Source of the DNA: Talinum fruticosum
Taxonomy: Eukaryota; Streptophyta; Magnoliopsida; Caryophyllales; Talinaceae
Assembly (NCBI GenBank): GCA_021018815.1
Contig: JAITYX010000034.1
Location: forward strand, 3,348,001 to 3,412,000
Reading direction: 5' to 3'
DNA length: 64,000 bases
This document shows positions 35,063 through 47,519 of the stretch, in pieces; positions within the stretch are counted from its first letter, which is position 1, and each line of letters opens with the position of its first letter. A program made the translations under genes and the position numbers. Under the pieces are notes generated by a model. It saw only the letters and a list, made by a program, of their open reading frames with translations, ran no database searches and was not told where the DNA came from.

Positions 35063-36482
35063 TGAAGACTCATGTATAAATCACTATCTCTCTTAAGTTT
35101 TGATTCTCGGTCGATCTACGTATTATAGAAACTCTTATCTAAGTTTTATTATGTTCCGACCGACTCGAAAGCGCGGTGTTTCGACTCACTCGGACATCAC
35201 TCAGAACTATCGCATCCTCAAATAATTTCTCTAACACTTTTATTCCGAGCACTCACTTGTGTATTTCAACACAAAGTGAATAACAACGTTAATTCTTTAT
35301 TCTAAGTTAGTTTATCTCTTTGAGAATTATGTGACCAAATTAAGTTCTTATACTCTAATATTTTACTTTTTCTAACTTGATCATTTTTAGGATTGACTCA
35401 AGATAGAATTTGAGTATATTGAATATTAGACTTAGAAAATTCCATTCTTTTAGGTTAAATATAATTAAGTACTTAATTACTCTAATTTAATTATTATCTA
35501 TGCCAAATCTTGGACCAAAGTATTTTATACTTTGAGAACCATTGTGGTTTGCTTTTATAGGCTATTCAAACGAGGCTAATCTATGTTTTGAATTTCAAAT
35601 GCAACCGGCTTCTAGCCATTAAAGACCAAGCAGACAAGTTTTATCTACTTCTAGACAAGGCTCAAACACCGTGTTAGGGTTGTTTGTTTCCAAAACTTGA
35701 AAACTCCAACTCTAGGCCTAACGGTTATTTCCACCTCAGTTTTTAGTCTCTACCAAGTGATTAGACCATCTTTTAGAGCCAAGAGATGTTGCACAATGTT
35801 CACATCTCAACGGATCTTTTCGAGTGACTCAAAATAGCCATTACAATGGCTAGTGAAGATTTCGATCCAGTAACCAAGACTCAACGGTCACTCTGCCTGG
35901 TTGGCTATAAATAGAAGCCACTTCACAAGACTTAAAGATTGTTGTAACTATTCTTATTGTTGAACTAATTACTGTTCTCATTCTTTACTCAATCTTCTAC
36001 TTACAACTCTAACTCGTATTTTAATATTCTCCGAGTTGTAAAGAAAAGTCCTGTAATTTATTACATACTTCTCTTACTTTCTTAGCAAGTCCCTTGACTA
36101 AGCTGTAAGGGTTAAATCAGCTCAGTTATCCCCGATTGTAAAGGTTACCTTAGTTAGGAAGTACTAGATCTTAGAAGGGAACTTTTGAGTATAGGAAAAC
36201 ATTGTAATGAATTGTTTAAGGGAGCAATTCTAGTTGAGTCGGTCTTTTGTATTTTGTGGATTCAATATAGTGGATTTGACTTGGTGCTTAGATTAGCACT
36301 ATCCATGGTTTTCTATCCCAGGAGAATTTCCACGTATATATGTGTTATTGCCTTTTTAGTCCAATTTAGACTTAGAATCTGCTTTTGGTTTATATTGGTG
36401 CAAAAATTGTTTAGTTTTCTTCATCACCCTATTCACCCCTTCCCCTCTAGGGTGACTTAGACTCTCTAAGAGCAAACCTTCA
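35063..36482 (+). repeat. 3' LTR of the Sirevirus
   Basis: It starts TGAAGACTCATG and ends CCTTCA. The TATA box is at 35906-35913. It matches the 5' LTR (26120-27471) in order and length and is followed by AATTC, the partner of the left target duplication. Confidence 0.92.
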
Positions 36483-36995
36483 AATTCAAGTCATTCATCT
36501 AAATTTAAGATAAAGCAAGCATCCTAAAAGAGATTCACTTAAATAAGTCATATGGTTTGTTACTCATCACTTTAATATGACTAACTCTAGTGAACCAAGA
36601 ACTTAACCCTTACAAGAATATTTGACTCGCTCTTAGACTCAATTCTACTTCAGTAAGTAGTAACTGAGTTAGTCACAAGAATGAGCCTAACCGACCTATT
36701 TAGTTCTCATTGACTGACCCACTCGCCCAAACTCAATCATCATGTTTGTCTTAGACTCGGTTCTACCTCTAAAAGTAGAAACCGAGCCTGACCGAGCGAC
36801 TTAGTTCTCGAAACCGAGCTCCTTAGTATAACTCGACATTTGGTTTGCCCAAGATATTTCTTGTTTAACTTATCAATTTTTTTATGGAAAACATCATAAA
36901 ATGATCCGGAATGAATTGTCTTCATCACACTTTAACCCGGACTTACATTGTCATTAGTTTAATCATGTGTAATTATAATATGTCTTAGAAACTCA
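36483..36995 (+). repeat. Family B LTR, second copy, piece 2
   Basis: AATTCAAGTCATTCATCTAA.. and CATCCTAAAAGAGATTCAC match the B LTR at about 24690-24760. The TTAGACTC..AAGTAG block is present and partly repeated (about 36640 and 36755). The LTR is cut at 36995 by the minus-strand Tat element and resumes at 53507. Confidence 0.75.
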
Positions 36996-38113
36996 TGTTA
37001 CCACGGCCAGCTGGGGATGATCGTGCTTCCTCATGAATGTTGAGGTTTTAAAGAATGATTTAAGAGTTTTGAAATTGATTTTTAAAAGTGGGGATGAACC
37101 TCTTATCTAGAGTTCCAAATCTTATCTAGAGTTCCAAATTTTCAGAACTCCCGGGATGTTATTCTTAACCGAACAAGATAAAGAAGCTAGGGTTTCAAAT
37201 CTATCGTGAGGCTTTAGGGCCAAATTGGTGTGAAAACACCGGTTTGGACCCAAACCATGACTACCGACCACTCGATGTCAACCGAACCAGCACTCGGCAG
37301 TCAGGGCGCCGGCCACGGGCCATGGCTGAAAAAATCAGCTTTGGTGTTTGGCCTGGCGGGCGATTTAGATGCCCTAAATTTTTTATCTATAGTCGACAAA
37401 ATCCGAGATGCAATTTGAAAAGAAATAAAGTAAAAAGAGGAGTCATTAGTCGGCTTTTAAGAAAGGAAAACTAACAAAAACCAAATAAATGCTCTTTCAA
37501 TCTTAGTAGGGAAAACTAAGACTAAAAGAGGCTAAAAGCCGACTCCATCGGTCTACAACCGAGAATCGGATTCGGAGGCAAGGGTATGAAATGTGGAGAA
37601 ACCCTTCCGTTTTGCCCGTCCCAAGAAGATAGCCAGTACTAGTTTGAGTAGTGAATTAAAATAAGGCACTAAACATAAGCAAACAACATGCTAAATGGAA
37701 ATCAAAGCAACCAAAACATGAATAAAAGCGATAAAGAGCAAATAAAAGGAAAGCGGTAAAGAAAATAAAGGCGAAAGAAAAGAAATGCGAGAAAGCAAGA
37801 AAGCGAGAAACTTTAAAGATTACATTGGGCGGGAGGAAATAAAAGCGATACAATTGTTCTCCACAATATGAAAAGCGATAAAAAGCATAAAACAAATAAC
37901 CATTTAAAGGCCGAATAGATGCCCTCGAGGTTGTCCCACTTGCCGATATAGATCTTCACACTCGGATCCGATGATGCGACGGTGGTGAATCAAAGAAATG
38001 GGCTTTTTGTGGATTTTAAGTGTAGGTAAGAAGGTCGATGATGGAGTATTTTGGTTCAAATGTTGTAAAGATGAGGAATAGAGTAGAAATAGCTGAAAAG
38101 GGACCGAGAGTTC

Positions 38114-40669
38114 CGTAACGCCCCAAACCCGTAATCACCAATTTTAGTCTAAACAAACCGCTAGTTGATGATTAGCGCAGCGGAAAGGAGGTCGAGACAT
38201 TACCGCCACCCTTACCGAGAGGAAAGGGTAAGGCTTTAAATATATCTCGTGTGCATTTTTACCCATGGTTATACCTTGCTAGGCAACTACAACTTATATA
38301 AAAGTACATGTTAGACTTGATAAACAAATTAACGGTACTTTACCACTAATACCCCAACTTGCCACTGCGAGTTTTCTTGCTTTATACCTTCAACATCTTT
38401 ACCTAAAACAAAACAAGAAAATATTTTTGCAATGTGAGCTGAAGCTCAATACGTCCATTATCATGCTGTAAAATAAAGGTTGATAAATAGTTGAGTTGAG
38501 CATGCACATTTCAATTCATTTTATAAATGAGGGGAGTGAATAATGTAAAACTCGTTGCTAATTAATTATCGGTGTGGTTACCCTTGCGATCATCGGGTTT
38601 CCCTACATGTGTAAACACCTAGACCGATCGGGAAGTCCAGTTGGTGCGTCACGATTACAGTATATCGACTTTGAACAATGGTGAAGTATTGATGGGCGGG
38701 TAAACTTTTATATGACAAATACTGTTGCAAATGATTCTTTGTTGTTGTTGATGTCGGCCATATCCGGCCTTGATCTTGTAAATAAAACATTGAAGGGCAC
38801 AATCAATGAACGTGCACTGATGAATTGAAATTGGTTGATGATTTGAACTTGATTCTTTTCCTTGTGATGTTTGAGCAGGACCCTTGAACGTATGTAGACC
38901 GATGGCCTTAAATAAGAGTTAGTATAATAAGAACTTGTTTAGGACTTATATTCCTTGATTTAAGTTTATTAATAACCTATCCTATCCCTTTATTTATTTA
39001 TGATCTATCTTTAATATGTTTTATGTTTTATGTTTTATATGTTTAGTTGTTCATGGTTTACTTTATTATTTCTAATTAAGTTACTTTATTCATGGATGCA
39101 TGTAATTATTTACTATGAATTGTTATAATATAAAAATGCATTATAACACTATTAACTTATTTATTAATAATTTTTAAATGTTGATTAACTTATCATGCAT
39201 TATTTGTTATGTTTTTACTAGCTTACTTACTAATTCATTTACTTAAGCATGTATTTAGAAATTAATTAGTCATCTAAGTTATAGCTATGTCAATATTTGT
39301 TTGTTATTAAGCATGCACACAATGAACTTTATTTATGCTTATTTTTATTCCTTCTAAAATTATTTAACCATAAATTCTACTAAGATTATCTAAACTAAAA
39401 TATTCATGCATTATATGAATTATCTTATAATGAACTATTTTAATCATATTATGCTATTTTTATCTAAAATAATTTAGATATAACTCTAATAAGATTAATC
39501 CAAATTTTTTCCTTAACTAAACCATGCATGTATAACTTTAATTTCATTTTCTTGGCTAAGTTAATTCCTTGTTATTTATAAAAATGATTAACTTAAATAT
39601 TGAAAATTTTAAATTATCAAAACTTAGGGTTTAGGGTTTTACCTAAAAGAGTGTATAGAATTAAGGGTGGTGGTGATTGATAGGAGAAGCTGGTGGTGGC
39701 ATGGAGGCGGAAGGATGGCGTGCAGGTGGCAGAGGTGGTGTTGGTCAGCAATGATGGTGGCTGGTGGTGGCTAGGTTTTTTAGGAAGGTGGGTTTTTGGG
39801 CATAAAAGGGGAGAGAGAAAATGTGTGCTTCGTGGCTGTTTTGGTTGTCCGGCGGGCGGCGTTAGGGGTAGTGATGGGTGGCCTGCAGTGTCTGGCCGGT
39901 GACGGGAGGCAGGTGGTGCCCGTGGTGGTTGTGGTGGTGGCTGGAAGTGAGGGTGAGGATACAAAAGATAAGGTGAAAAGTTGGTGATTACGGTGGTTTT
40001 GGCTTGGGTTTTCAGGCGATGTGGTGGTCGGTGGGTCGGCCCGAAGGTGGCTATCGATTCAGTGCAAGGTGGTGAAGAGTTCTGGTTAGAGGTGGCCGGC
40101 TAGAGGGGCCGGTGGGCGGCTGCGGAGGTGGCCCAAGTAGTGGTGCTCGGGCGGGTGAGGGAGGAGAGAGAAAATGGGGTAGAATCGGATTTTTGGGTTG
40201 GACTTTTCTAATTTAATCAAGCCTATTTGTACTAATTATGGTACTTATCTACATGAATTAGCTGGCTATTTATATTAATCTTTGCTTGACACTTAGCTCA
40301 TGACTCATGCATAATTGGGGTGATTTGGCTAGCTTAGGGATATGCTTAGTAGAATTTGGTGGCAAGCTTTTATTTGACCTACAAATTTATCTTTATCCTA
40401 AAATTATTATTATTAATTATTTTTATTATCATAATTATCTTCAGCATTGTCATTATACTTATCCATTATTATTTTTATAATTATAATAATAATAATTATT
40501 TTTTCTATTGTATAACTATTGTTACTTTTGTTATTGTTAATATTATGGTTTGATTGTTATTACCATAATGTGCTTTAAATATATATTTGTTTATAATTAG
40601 ATTTGGTTAGCAAGGTTATTTTAAAAGTGATATTTGGATATTTGTCTAGTTCTAAATTGTGCTAATTGT

Positions 40670-40756
<87 letters not shown>

Positions 40757-41014
40757 CTTAAACTTATATGAAAATATTTATGATTTAAGTTAGGAATTTA
40801 AATATGACTTAAGTGCATATAAGTACTAGATAATATGTTGAAAGTTTTACGAAAAATATCGGCCATCCGTCGTCGTTGTTCGCATCCTGGCCCTGTAAGA
40901 AAATTTTTGATAGACATATATATGATGTGAAAATATTTGAAATTGAAATGCATGCTCTCTTTATAATTGAATGTATTAGAGATAATACGTTTTATTAAAG
41001 TTTGGGTTGTTACA
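38114..41014 (+). repeat. Ty3/gypsy solo LTR, 2.9 kb
   Basis: This 2901-bp insertion into the Tat LTR starts CGTAACGCCCCAAACCCG (C for the expected T) and ends GGTTGTTACA. Flanking AGTTC (38109-38113) and AGATC (41015-41019) agree at four of five bases. Removing it rejoins the Tat LTR as in 52680-52720. A GTGAGCT..AGCTCA inverted pair near 38437 and a GC-rich GGTGGT block (39660-40170) give meaningless Gly/Val/Pro-rich ORFs. No internal domain, so a solo LTR. Confidence 0.85.
40673..40754. repeat. (TA)n microsatellite
   Basis: About 41 uninterrupted TA units inside the solo LTR. Confidence 0.95.
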
Positions 41015-41420
41015 AGATCAAAATACGTAAAAGAGTATTCAGTAGCTCTTAGTCGAATTTCATCGACGGAATAACGAGATAAGTCGCATGAACTATTTTG
41101 GCAAGTGTGACGCATTGGCTAAAGCCGTGCAAGGTAAAATGCGGCAACATAGCGCTAAGGACAAAAAAAGTCATGCAGAAATTGAGAGCCGAGACTCTAT
41201 TTATGGGGAGAAGCCTAGGTCAAAAATGACCTAGGGTTTGCCCTCGGTCGGCCGTCCAAAGCCGAGCGTAAACGGCAACAAAATAAGAGATTACCGAATG
41301 AAGAAACGCGTACATCGGACTCGAAATAAAGGATGTAGAACCGAAAGCAATCGAATTGGAAAAAGAATTAGAAACAACAATAGGAGAATTGAAAACCCTA
41401 GTACTAGACTCAAGAAGGGG

Positions 41421-42010
41421 ATGCACTCCTAAGCTAATAGCGAATTCTTGGCCCTCCTCACCGTCAATCCAAGTAACGTGCTTAGACCCTTCATTGTCGA
41501 CATCGGTGATGAATCATGACAGATAGATGCTAAGGTTGCCACAAGGATTGAAATTAAGAGGTGCTTCATCCTTATCTAAGGCAGCAATAGTCTCGATTCC
41601 ATAGAGTTCCTTATCGTTGGCATCATACGTGATCTCGACCACGGATTCCTTCGAGGAGATAGTAGTACAAAGATTATCCCCGTTGACAGCTATTACGTGG
41701 CCTTTGATGATCATCTTAACTTTCTAACGCAAGTGTAGAGGGCACTCGCTTGATGATCATGCAACCAAGGGTGTCCTAGGAGTAGATTAAATGTAGATGG
41801 GATATATAGGACTTAGAATTCAATGTTCTTTTCTGCTGCCCTATATTGATTGGTAAGGTTAGCGTTCCCGAGACTGCTCATGAATGTCCAACATTGCTCG
41901 GTGTCGTGTCCTCATGTACGATGGTATTTACAAAATTTTCCCGCGTCCTAGTTTTTAAACTATTTCGTAGTTTCTTATTCCGCTCTAATGGGTGGCAATT
42001 CTATCTTCCC
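41421..42010 (-). pseudogene. Tat gag C-terminus joined to the end of the aspartic protease
   Basis: On the minus strand, FCKYHRT.GHDTEQC (about 41890-41940) is the Cys/His motif that ends Tat-lineage gag. Shortly after, FNLLLGHPWLHDHQAS (about 41740-41790) is the hydrophobic LLG block near the end of the aspartic protease. The DTG active site that should lie between them is absent, so part of the protease is deleted. The 66-codon ORF at 41514-41714 continues the post-protease region. Nothing of reverse transcriptase follows. Confidence 0.75.
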
Positions 42011-43260
42011 CTTAGCCAGTAGATGGTCAAGGGCTTGAGTATAAGTGGTATCAATATGAGTGTAGTTAGTATACCTGTTAAGGGCATTGACATCTACATC
42101 CCTACTAGAATTGCCATATTGGAGGTTTTCTTATCTTTAGATTGATAATTACCTCTATATCATGTCACGACTTTTGTGGTCATGGTGGAAAACTCTTCTT
42201 CTATCAGCATGCCAACATTTGTAAGGGTTGACAAGTTCATCATAGGTAGGAATTTGAGATGCTAATTGTAGGTAGGTTGTAGGTTCTTCACGATGATCCC
42301 GACTTGGTCCTTCTTTGTGGGCGGTGTTTGCTCTCTATGTGGGCAACGTTTTCTCTCCATTTGGTGAGAGAGTCCGTAAAGCTTTGTTTCTCACCTTACT
42401 TAATCAACTCCAAGTCTCCGAGAGTAAGTGGTAAATTAGTGTTACAGGAGTATTGATGTAGGAACTCCTTGCACGGATCAGTCTAGTTGGTGACCTTGCG
42501 TGGGTCGATTGCGTTATTCCACTTTATTACGTCACTATCAAAATTCCATGGGAAGATAATGTGGTAAGTATCTTCCGGAATGTTCTTACGAGTCATTGCT
42601 CCTAAGAAGTTGCGAACATGATGATGGGGATTCTCGAAACCTTTAAACTTGATATCGGGCATGGTAAACTTAGAGGGTAGCCTTCCTTTAGGGATTGAAG
42701 TGAATCTCTTATGATCAAAATAGTGATTACTGAACATGGATGACTCCCTTAACATTTTTTCTATCCGATCTACGTATGGATCAGGCTGAGTTTTGGATTC
42801 ATGCTTAGGGATTCATGTTTCGGACTATTTGGAGGAGATAAATAAGGTGAAGGTGGAGGACCTACTCTTCCTCCTCTTCTTAATCGTTCCGCTTCCTCAT
42901 CTCTCTTACGAGTCCTCAATAGCTTTCAAAATAGCTTTAAGATTTCTTGATATAGATGTTATCTTCTTATCTTGAGCATCTATCCTAGCTTCCACCCTGG
43001 ACGAGTTCTTATTAAGCAAAACAAGAATGAGAGACTATTCTAGGGTTCCATCCATTGGAAGGCAATTCTTTCAAGGTACCTGTCCTACGATGAAAAATAG
43101 ACTAAACCGATGTGGTGTGCACCGAAATTTGTCGCACCGATATTTGTCACAAGGAGAAGATGTGTCGGACTCCTTGTTGAGGCATTCGAACCTTTTGGAG
43201 CTTGGATTCCGACAGTATTCAATTGTAGTAGACTTCCTTATTCTGCAGCCCAAAGGATGA
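42011..43260 (-). pseudogene. Tat gag, broken
   Basis: The capsid part is read at 42483-42755: LPSKFTMPDIKFKGFENP then HHHVRNFLGAM and the IFPWNFDS block, the pattern of the retrotransposon gag domain in Tat elements, where a P.F..PD..K..G start is followed by a helical domain ending in a W. The N-terminal part (43071-43253) is Cys- and Arg-rich and unrecognised. Frames shift and stop downstream of 42483. Gag would assemble the particle. Confidence 0.75.
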
Positions 43261-43512
43261 GGTTTAGGACCATGTGAAAGAATACCACTTTTCGGAGGAA
43301 GGCACTTAAGTGCAAGACCCGAAGAGAATTAGAATGCTTTTATTTGGATGCATATAAGGAATGCACAGTAAAAATAGAGTGCATGTGACGACTTATGACT
43401 TAGTTAAGGATGATTTTATAATTTGGCTAATGCATAATTGGAATGCATGAATGATTAATCCTTAATGAAATATGCTTTTATCTTGGCTACATGAAAATAT
43501 AATAATGTATGT

Positions 43513-43735
43513 TATTAAATTTGAAATGAATTTATTTTGGCTAAAATGCAATATGAAAATGCAAAACAAACTCACCTAATTTGAGATGAATTTATTTTAG
43601 CTAATTGAGAATGCAAAAGGGACTCACCTAATTTGATATGAATTTATTTTGGTTAAAAGCGAAATATGATAATGCCAAACAAACTCACCTAATTTGAGAT
43701 GAACTTATTTCTGCTAAATGTAAATGCAAAATGGA
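43513..43735 (-). repeat. Tandem repeat in the Tat 5' leader
   Basis: About four copies of a 50-60 bp unit with the core ATTTGAGATGAATTTATTTT, usually ending CTCACCT, occur in a row between the primer site and gag. Tandem repeats in untranslated regions are common in Tat elements. The flanking 43261-43512 and 43736-44469 are non-coding leader with no other feature I can name. Confidence 0.75.
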
Positions 43736-44469
43736 AAATGGCGATGCAGATAAATAAAAAGATCAAAAACAATCTATAAACCGACTAACTAAAAGGAAAG
43801 AGGGGACCTTGGTAGGTCCCTTCCGGACCGACTAGCGATGACTACCTAGACCACTTAGAGGAAGTTTTAGTATGAATTGAAAATGCAAGTAATGGATTGG
43901 CCTAAAAGGGAAAAAATAATTTGACTTTTGGCTATATGCACATAATGGACCGACCTAAGAAATTTTTAAGGTATTTTATTTGCACCCATGCAAGCGCTAA
44001 TCAACACTCTTCACCGATTCCTAAAAGCTCACAAGTAGAATATTAAATCTAAAATAAACACACTCATTCAAGCATGCAAATGAAGGCAAGGTGCCACCTA
44101 ATAGTCAAAAGATCTATGGTCAAAAGAGGTTTCGACTAGGTAGTATACATGGTGACTTATAGTTCGAGGATTTAGTCTTCCGTGTGGGGCATTGCAAAAA
44201 AATGTTAGAATCCCTAGTGCCTCTCAGTAAACCAAGAGCGCATGCTATGAGGGATGAGGTACCGCCTCCATTGGCAATCAAGCCTAGTTGGGCCCGCCTA
44301 GGATGCAGTAGGAGCCTCTTACCGAAGTGTTTAATAAGGGGTAAAATAGTACTTATCATCCAACGACGTAAATAAACTATGTTCAAAGGTTGCTAATGCA
44401 AGATGCCTAATGCAAAATACATCATTAAAACCGACACCTCAAATTTTCAAGTTTCGCCCTCTTAATAAG

Positions 44470-44493
44470 TGATTCATCCCTAATGGGTCGCCA
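44470..44493 (-). promoter_or_regulatory. Primer-binding site of the Tat element
   Basis: On the minus strand TGGCGACCCATTAGGGA follows one base after the LTR end (CCTACA). It resembles the TGGCGACTC..TGGGGA site of Tat-lineage elements. This fixes 44495-53506 as the 5' LTR and the orientation as minus. Confidence 0.65.
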
Positions 44494-46045
44494 TTGTAGG
44501 AACCACGACCAGCCAAGGGCCGACCGAGCTTCCGTGCGAATTTCGAGGTTTTAAAGAACGCTTTAAGAGTTTTGAAGATTGATTTTTAAAAGTGGGGATG
44601 AACCTCTTATCTAGAGTTCCGAATTTTATTGAGTTAAGGATGAATTAAATAAAATTGATTAGCGGTTTTATTAACTATTTTATTTTAGATATTTTTTCGT
44701 AAGTCTCGGGATGTTATTTATTAACCGAATAAGACAAAAAGCTAGGGTTTCAAATCTGTCGTGAGGCTTTAGGGCCAAACCGGTGTGAAAACACCAGTTT
44801 GGACCCAAGCCATGACCATTGACAACTCGATGTCTGGCGTAAGCCGCAACTAGCGGTCAGGGCGCCGGCCACGGGCCATGGCCGAAAGAATCAGCCTTAG
44901 CCTTTGGCCTAGCGGGCGTGCTTAGAAGCCTTAAAATTTATACCGTAGTCGAAAAAACAAAGATGCAATTTGAATATAAATAAAGCAAAACGAGGAGTCG
45001 CCTATTAGTTATTAAGAAAGAAAAACAAACAAAAATAAAATAAATGCTCTTTCAATCTTAGTATGGGAAAACTAAGATTAAAAGAGGCTAAAAAGTGACT
45101 CCATCCACTACCGTAGGAACCACTTTTAACGACGGGTCTTTAACGATGTTATAATTAAAAATCGTTGTAAAAAATGATGCGGTGGCATTTTTGTAAAAAT
45201 AGCGGTTATTAATGTACATATGATGATGGTTCAACGAAAGAACCGTCGTTAAAAGTTTCAACCGAACTTTCGGAGATGGTTTTTTCATTAAACCGTCGTC
45301 ATAGGTTGTTCATCAAAACCCTCGCGGCCTCTTCATTTTCTCACTCTTACTTTCAGTGTCACTCTCACTTCACTCTCTCGCTGCCGTTAAGGTTTTCGGT
45401 TGTTCTTCTCTATCTTCTTTCGCGGTTTCGGTGATTTTCGGCCTGCCTCCCACCGAGTCTCTCTATCGTTTCTGGTTATGGCTGCACCCCCCACTCTCTT
45501 TGCGGTTTCCGATTGTGGCTGCACCCTCCCATTCACTCTCGCCGCCCTCTCTCTTACTCTCACCGCCGGTATGTAACTTATATCTCCCTCTCTTATTTTG
45601 TAAATGAAATTTGTAAATGTGGCATGCTTTATGGTCATCATTGTGGGCTTGAAACTTGGCGCTTAAATCTTGATATGTAACTCATAGCATTTAGAGTATG
45701 AACGCTCTCGTTAGCATAATTAAACTTAACAAATACATTGTTGTACATATTGAATGCTATACATTGTGAATGTTACCGTAAAAGGCCAAGTATATGTGAC
45801 AAAGAAAGGAGAAAAATATAACACACAAAGAAACCGAAGAAAACAACTCGAAATTGAGGAATCGAGGTATCGGGCAGCCAAGCACGACCCGTGCTAGACA
45901 ACACGGTCAACCCGGATTGGCTACGCCCAACCCAACCGTGTTTTTGTCTCGATAATTATTGTACATGTTTATTTATCAAGAGTTGTATAATTGGTTGCAG
46001 TATAAAATGGATTCTTCTAAAGTCCAAAAAAATTGAGGGGGAACT

Positions 46046-46592
46046 ATGATGGACAAGGAGAAGTTGGTCCGGAGTCGAGACGATCCAACTCTCCTTACAC
46101 GGGTCGATTTTGATAGGCACGGAAATGCTATAGGTGATCATAAAGCTCGCTTTATGATCTATGTTAGTGCGGCAGCCTGCACATACATGAACATCAACTA
46201 CGGAAAATGGGTCGATGTCCTCGAATCCATTAAGGATAACCTTTGGAACGATATTCGAGTAAATGCACTAAATCTCAACTTAGCATTGCAACTTATTGTA
46301 AATGGTTAATATATATGTACTAATGCATGTCGTTTTTGTGCTTCGTAAAATGTTCATCTTGAAAGTTAATGAATGTGAGATCCCCTTGGTGAAACACAAG
46401 ACCTTCATGTCGGCGCAGAAAAGTTTAGAGACTTCAAATCTCGCATTCCCAAGATACAGGTTTACAAAAAACAAAACAGATAAAGCCGAAGGTAGACTCT
46501 GGGAGGTCTTCAATTTCATCACCAAGGAGGATTGTAGATCATTTGAAGCATATGTCTCCTCTCCAAGGGCTAATATCGTGTACTCGGCTTGA
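46046..46592 (+). pseudogene. CACTA-associated Ptta/En/Spm-type protein (Transposase_24-like) remnant
   Basis: The first ORF (46046-46309) has KLVRSRDDPTLLTRVDFD, then WVDVLESIKDNLWNDIRVN, which resembles the K.IW..I core of plant En/Spm-associated proteins lying next to TNP2. A second ORF (46302-46592) continues with FITKEDCRSFEAYVSSP, resembling the KEDW..F..Y part of the same family. The 8-bp overlap between frames means a frameshift or a lost intron. In autonomous elements such a protein is thought to bind the subterminal repeats. Family assignment is from motif memory. Confidence 0.5.
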
Positions 46593-47519
46593 TCGTCTGC
46601 GTCACACCATGAGGGAAGATATCAAGAACGTACTCAAGATGTGAGTTCATACTTTAATCATTTTATGTTGTTTTGTTAATTAGTATTCGTTTCAATTGTA
46701 TGTCTAGTTGAATTTTATTTTTCCACTTGAAAAACGTGCTCTACAACATTATTATTGTGGTGGAGGCTTGAGAGACCGATGAGCGAGACCAAAGCCAATA
46801 ATTATCCCCCTAAAGGTGAGATTCTCTTGGTTAGAGTCTACTTTAATTGTTTTTCATTTCATATTACTTTCTAGCTACATAATGTACCAATTAATTCTCT
46901 ATGTTAGGAATCTATTTTATTATTATAGTGCCATAAACAACCGGGAACGTGGAGTGTGGCTTCTATATTATGCTATACATGAAAGAGATTGTGACCAAAC
47001 TTGATTTAAGTAAGTCTAGTCCCAAAGAGGTATACTTGCACTTGCACTTGTAATTGATTATGAAAAAATTAATTTTTTAATGTTCTTTTCTCAACTTGAT
47101 TAACACTTGCACTTGACCTAATCAATATGTCTTTTACATCATTGGTCACAATATTTCCGGGAAAGAACCAACCCACTCCCTATATAGATGAAGTGTCAAC
47201 AAGTTAAAACAAGGTTAGGCGTAGTCCGTATATAACCATATAATGACATAGGTATATATTTATACTTATTCTTCATTATTTGATTGGTCAAATTTGTGAA
47301 TTTAATAGTCATACAATTAATAGGTATATATGTACATAGGTATATATATTTTTACACTATCTTTTATATGTACCATATACAAATGTGATGACTATGTTGT
47401 TTTTTATATATTCTCGTCAAGATTGTACTGGATTGCGGTTTTTATATTCTGAATGTGTAAGGTTATATATGATTTGTATTGTATAGAGGGCAAGCAAACA
47501 GAAGAAAAATTATTTTAAA

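Larger units (their letters stand above)
26120..36482 (+). mobile_element. Near-complete Sirevirus (family A), 10.4 kb
   Basis: This is a Ty1/copia element of the Sirevirus type with both LTRs, primer site, gag, protease, integrase, reverse transcriptase, RNase H, envelope-like ORF and polypurine tract in order. It is flanked by near-identical 5-bp target duplications AATTA (26115-26119) and AATTC (36483-36487). The LTRs differ at many sites, so it is an old insertion, and all ORFs are broken. It lies inside the second B LTR. Confidence 0.92.
36996..41420 (-). repeat. Tat 3' LTR remnant (interrupted by a solo LTR)
   Basis: Blocks at 37020-38113 and 41015-41290 match the 5' LTR at 44495-45105 and 52141-52925 in the same order, for example GATTTTTAAAAGTGGGGATGAAC at the low end (37080 and 44580) and AGAGTATTCAGTAGCTCTTAG (41032 and 52712). 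A decayed TATA-like TATTTAT lies at 41198 on the plus strand. The far end of the LTR (TGTAGACAC) is missing, and 41290-41420 is not assigned. Confidence 0.75.

Noticed and set aside
39617..39987. Pro-rich and Gly/Val-rich ORFs on both strands
   Set aside because: Derived from the GGTGGT-rich part of the solo LTR at 38114-41014.
43513..43735. CRISPR array
   Set aside because: The units are contiguous tandem repeats without unique spacers, in a plant retroelement leader.
45354..45607. Serine/leucine-rich ORF near the CACTA left end as a host exon
   Set aside because: CT-rich leader sequence without a domain. The other CACTA copies have similar CT-rich stretches at the same place (11580-11720, 48160-48300).
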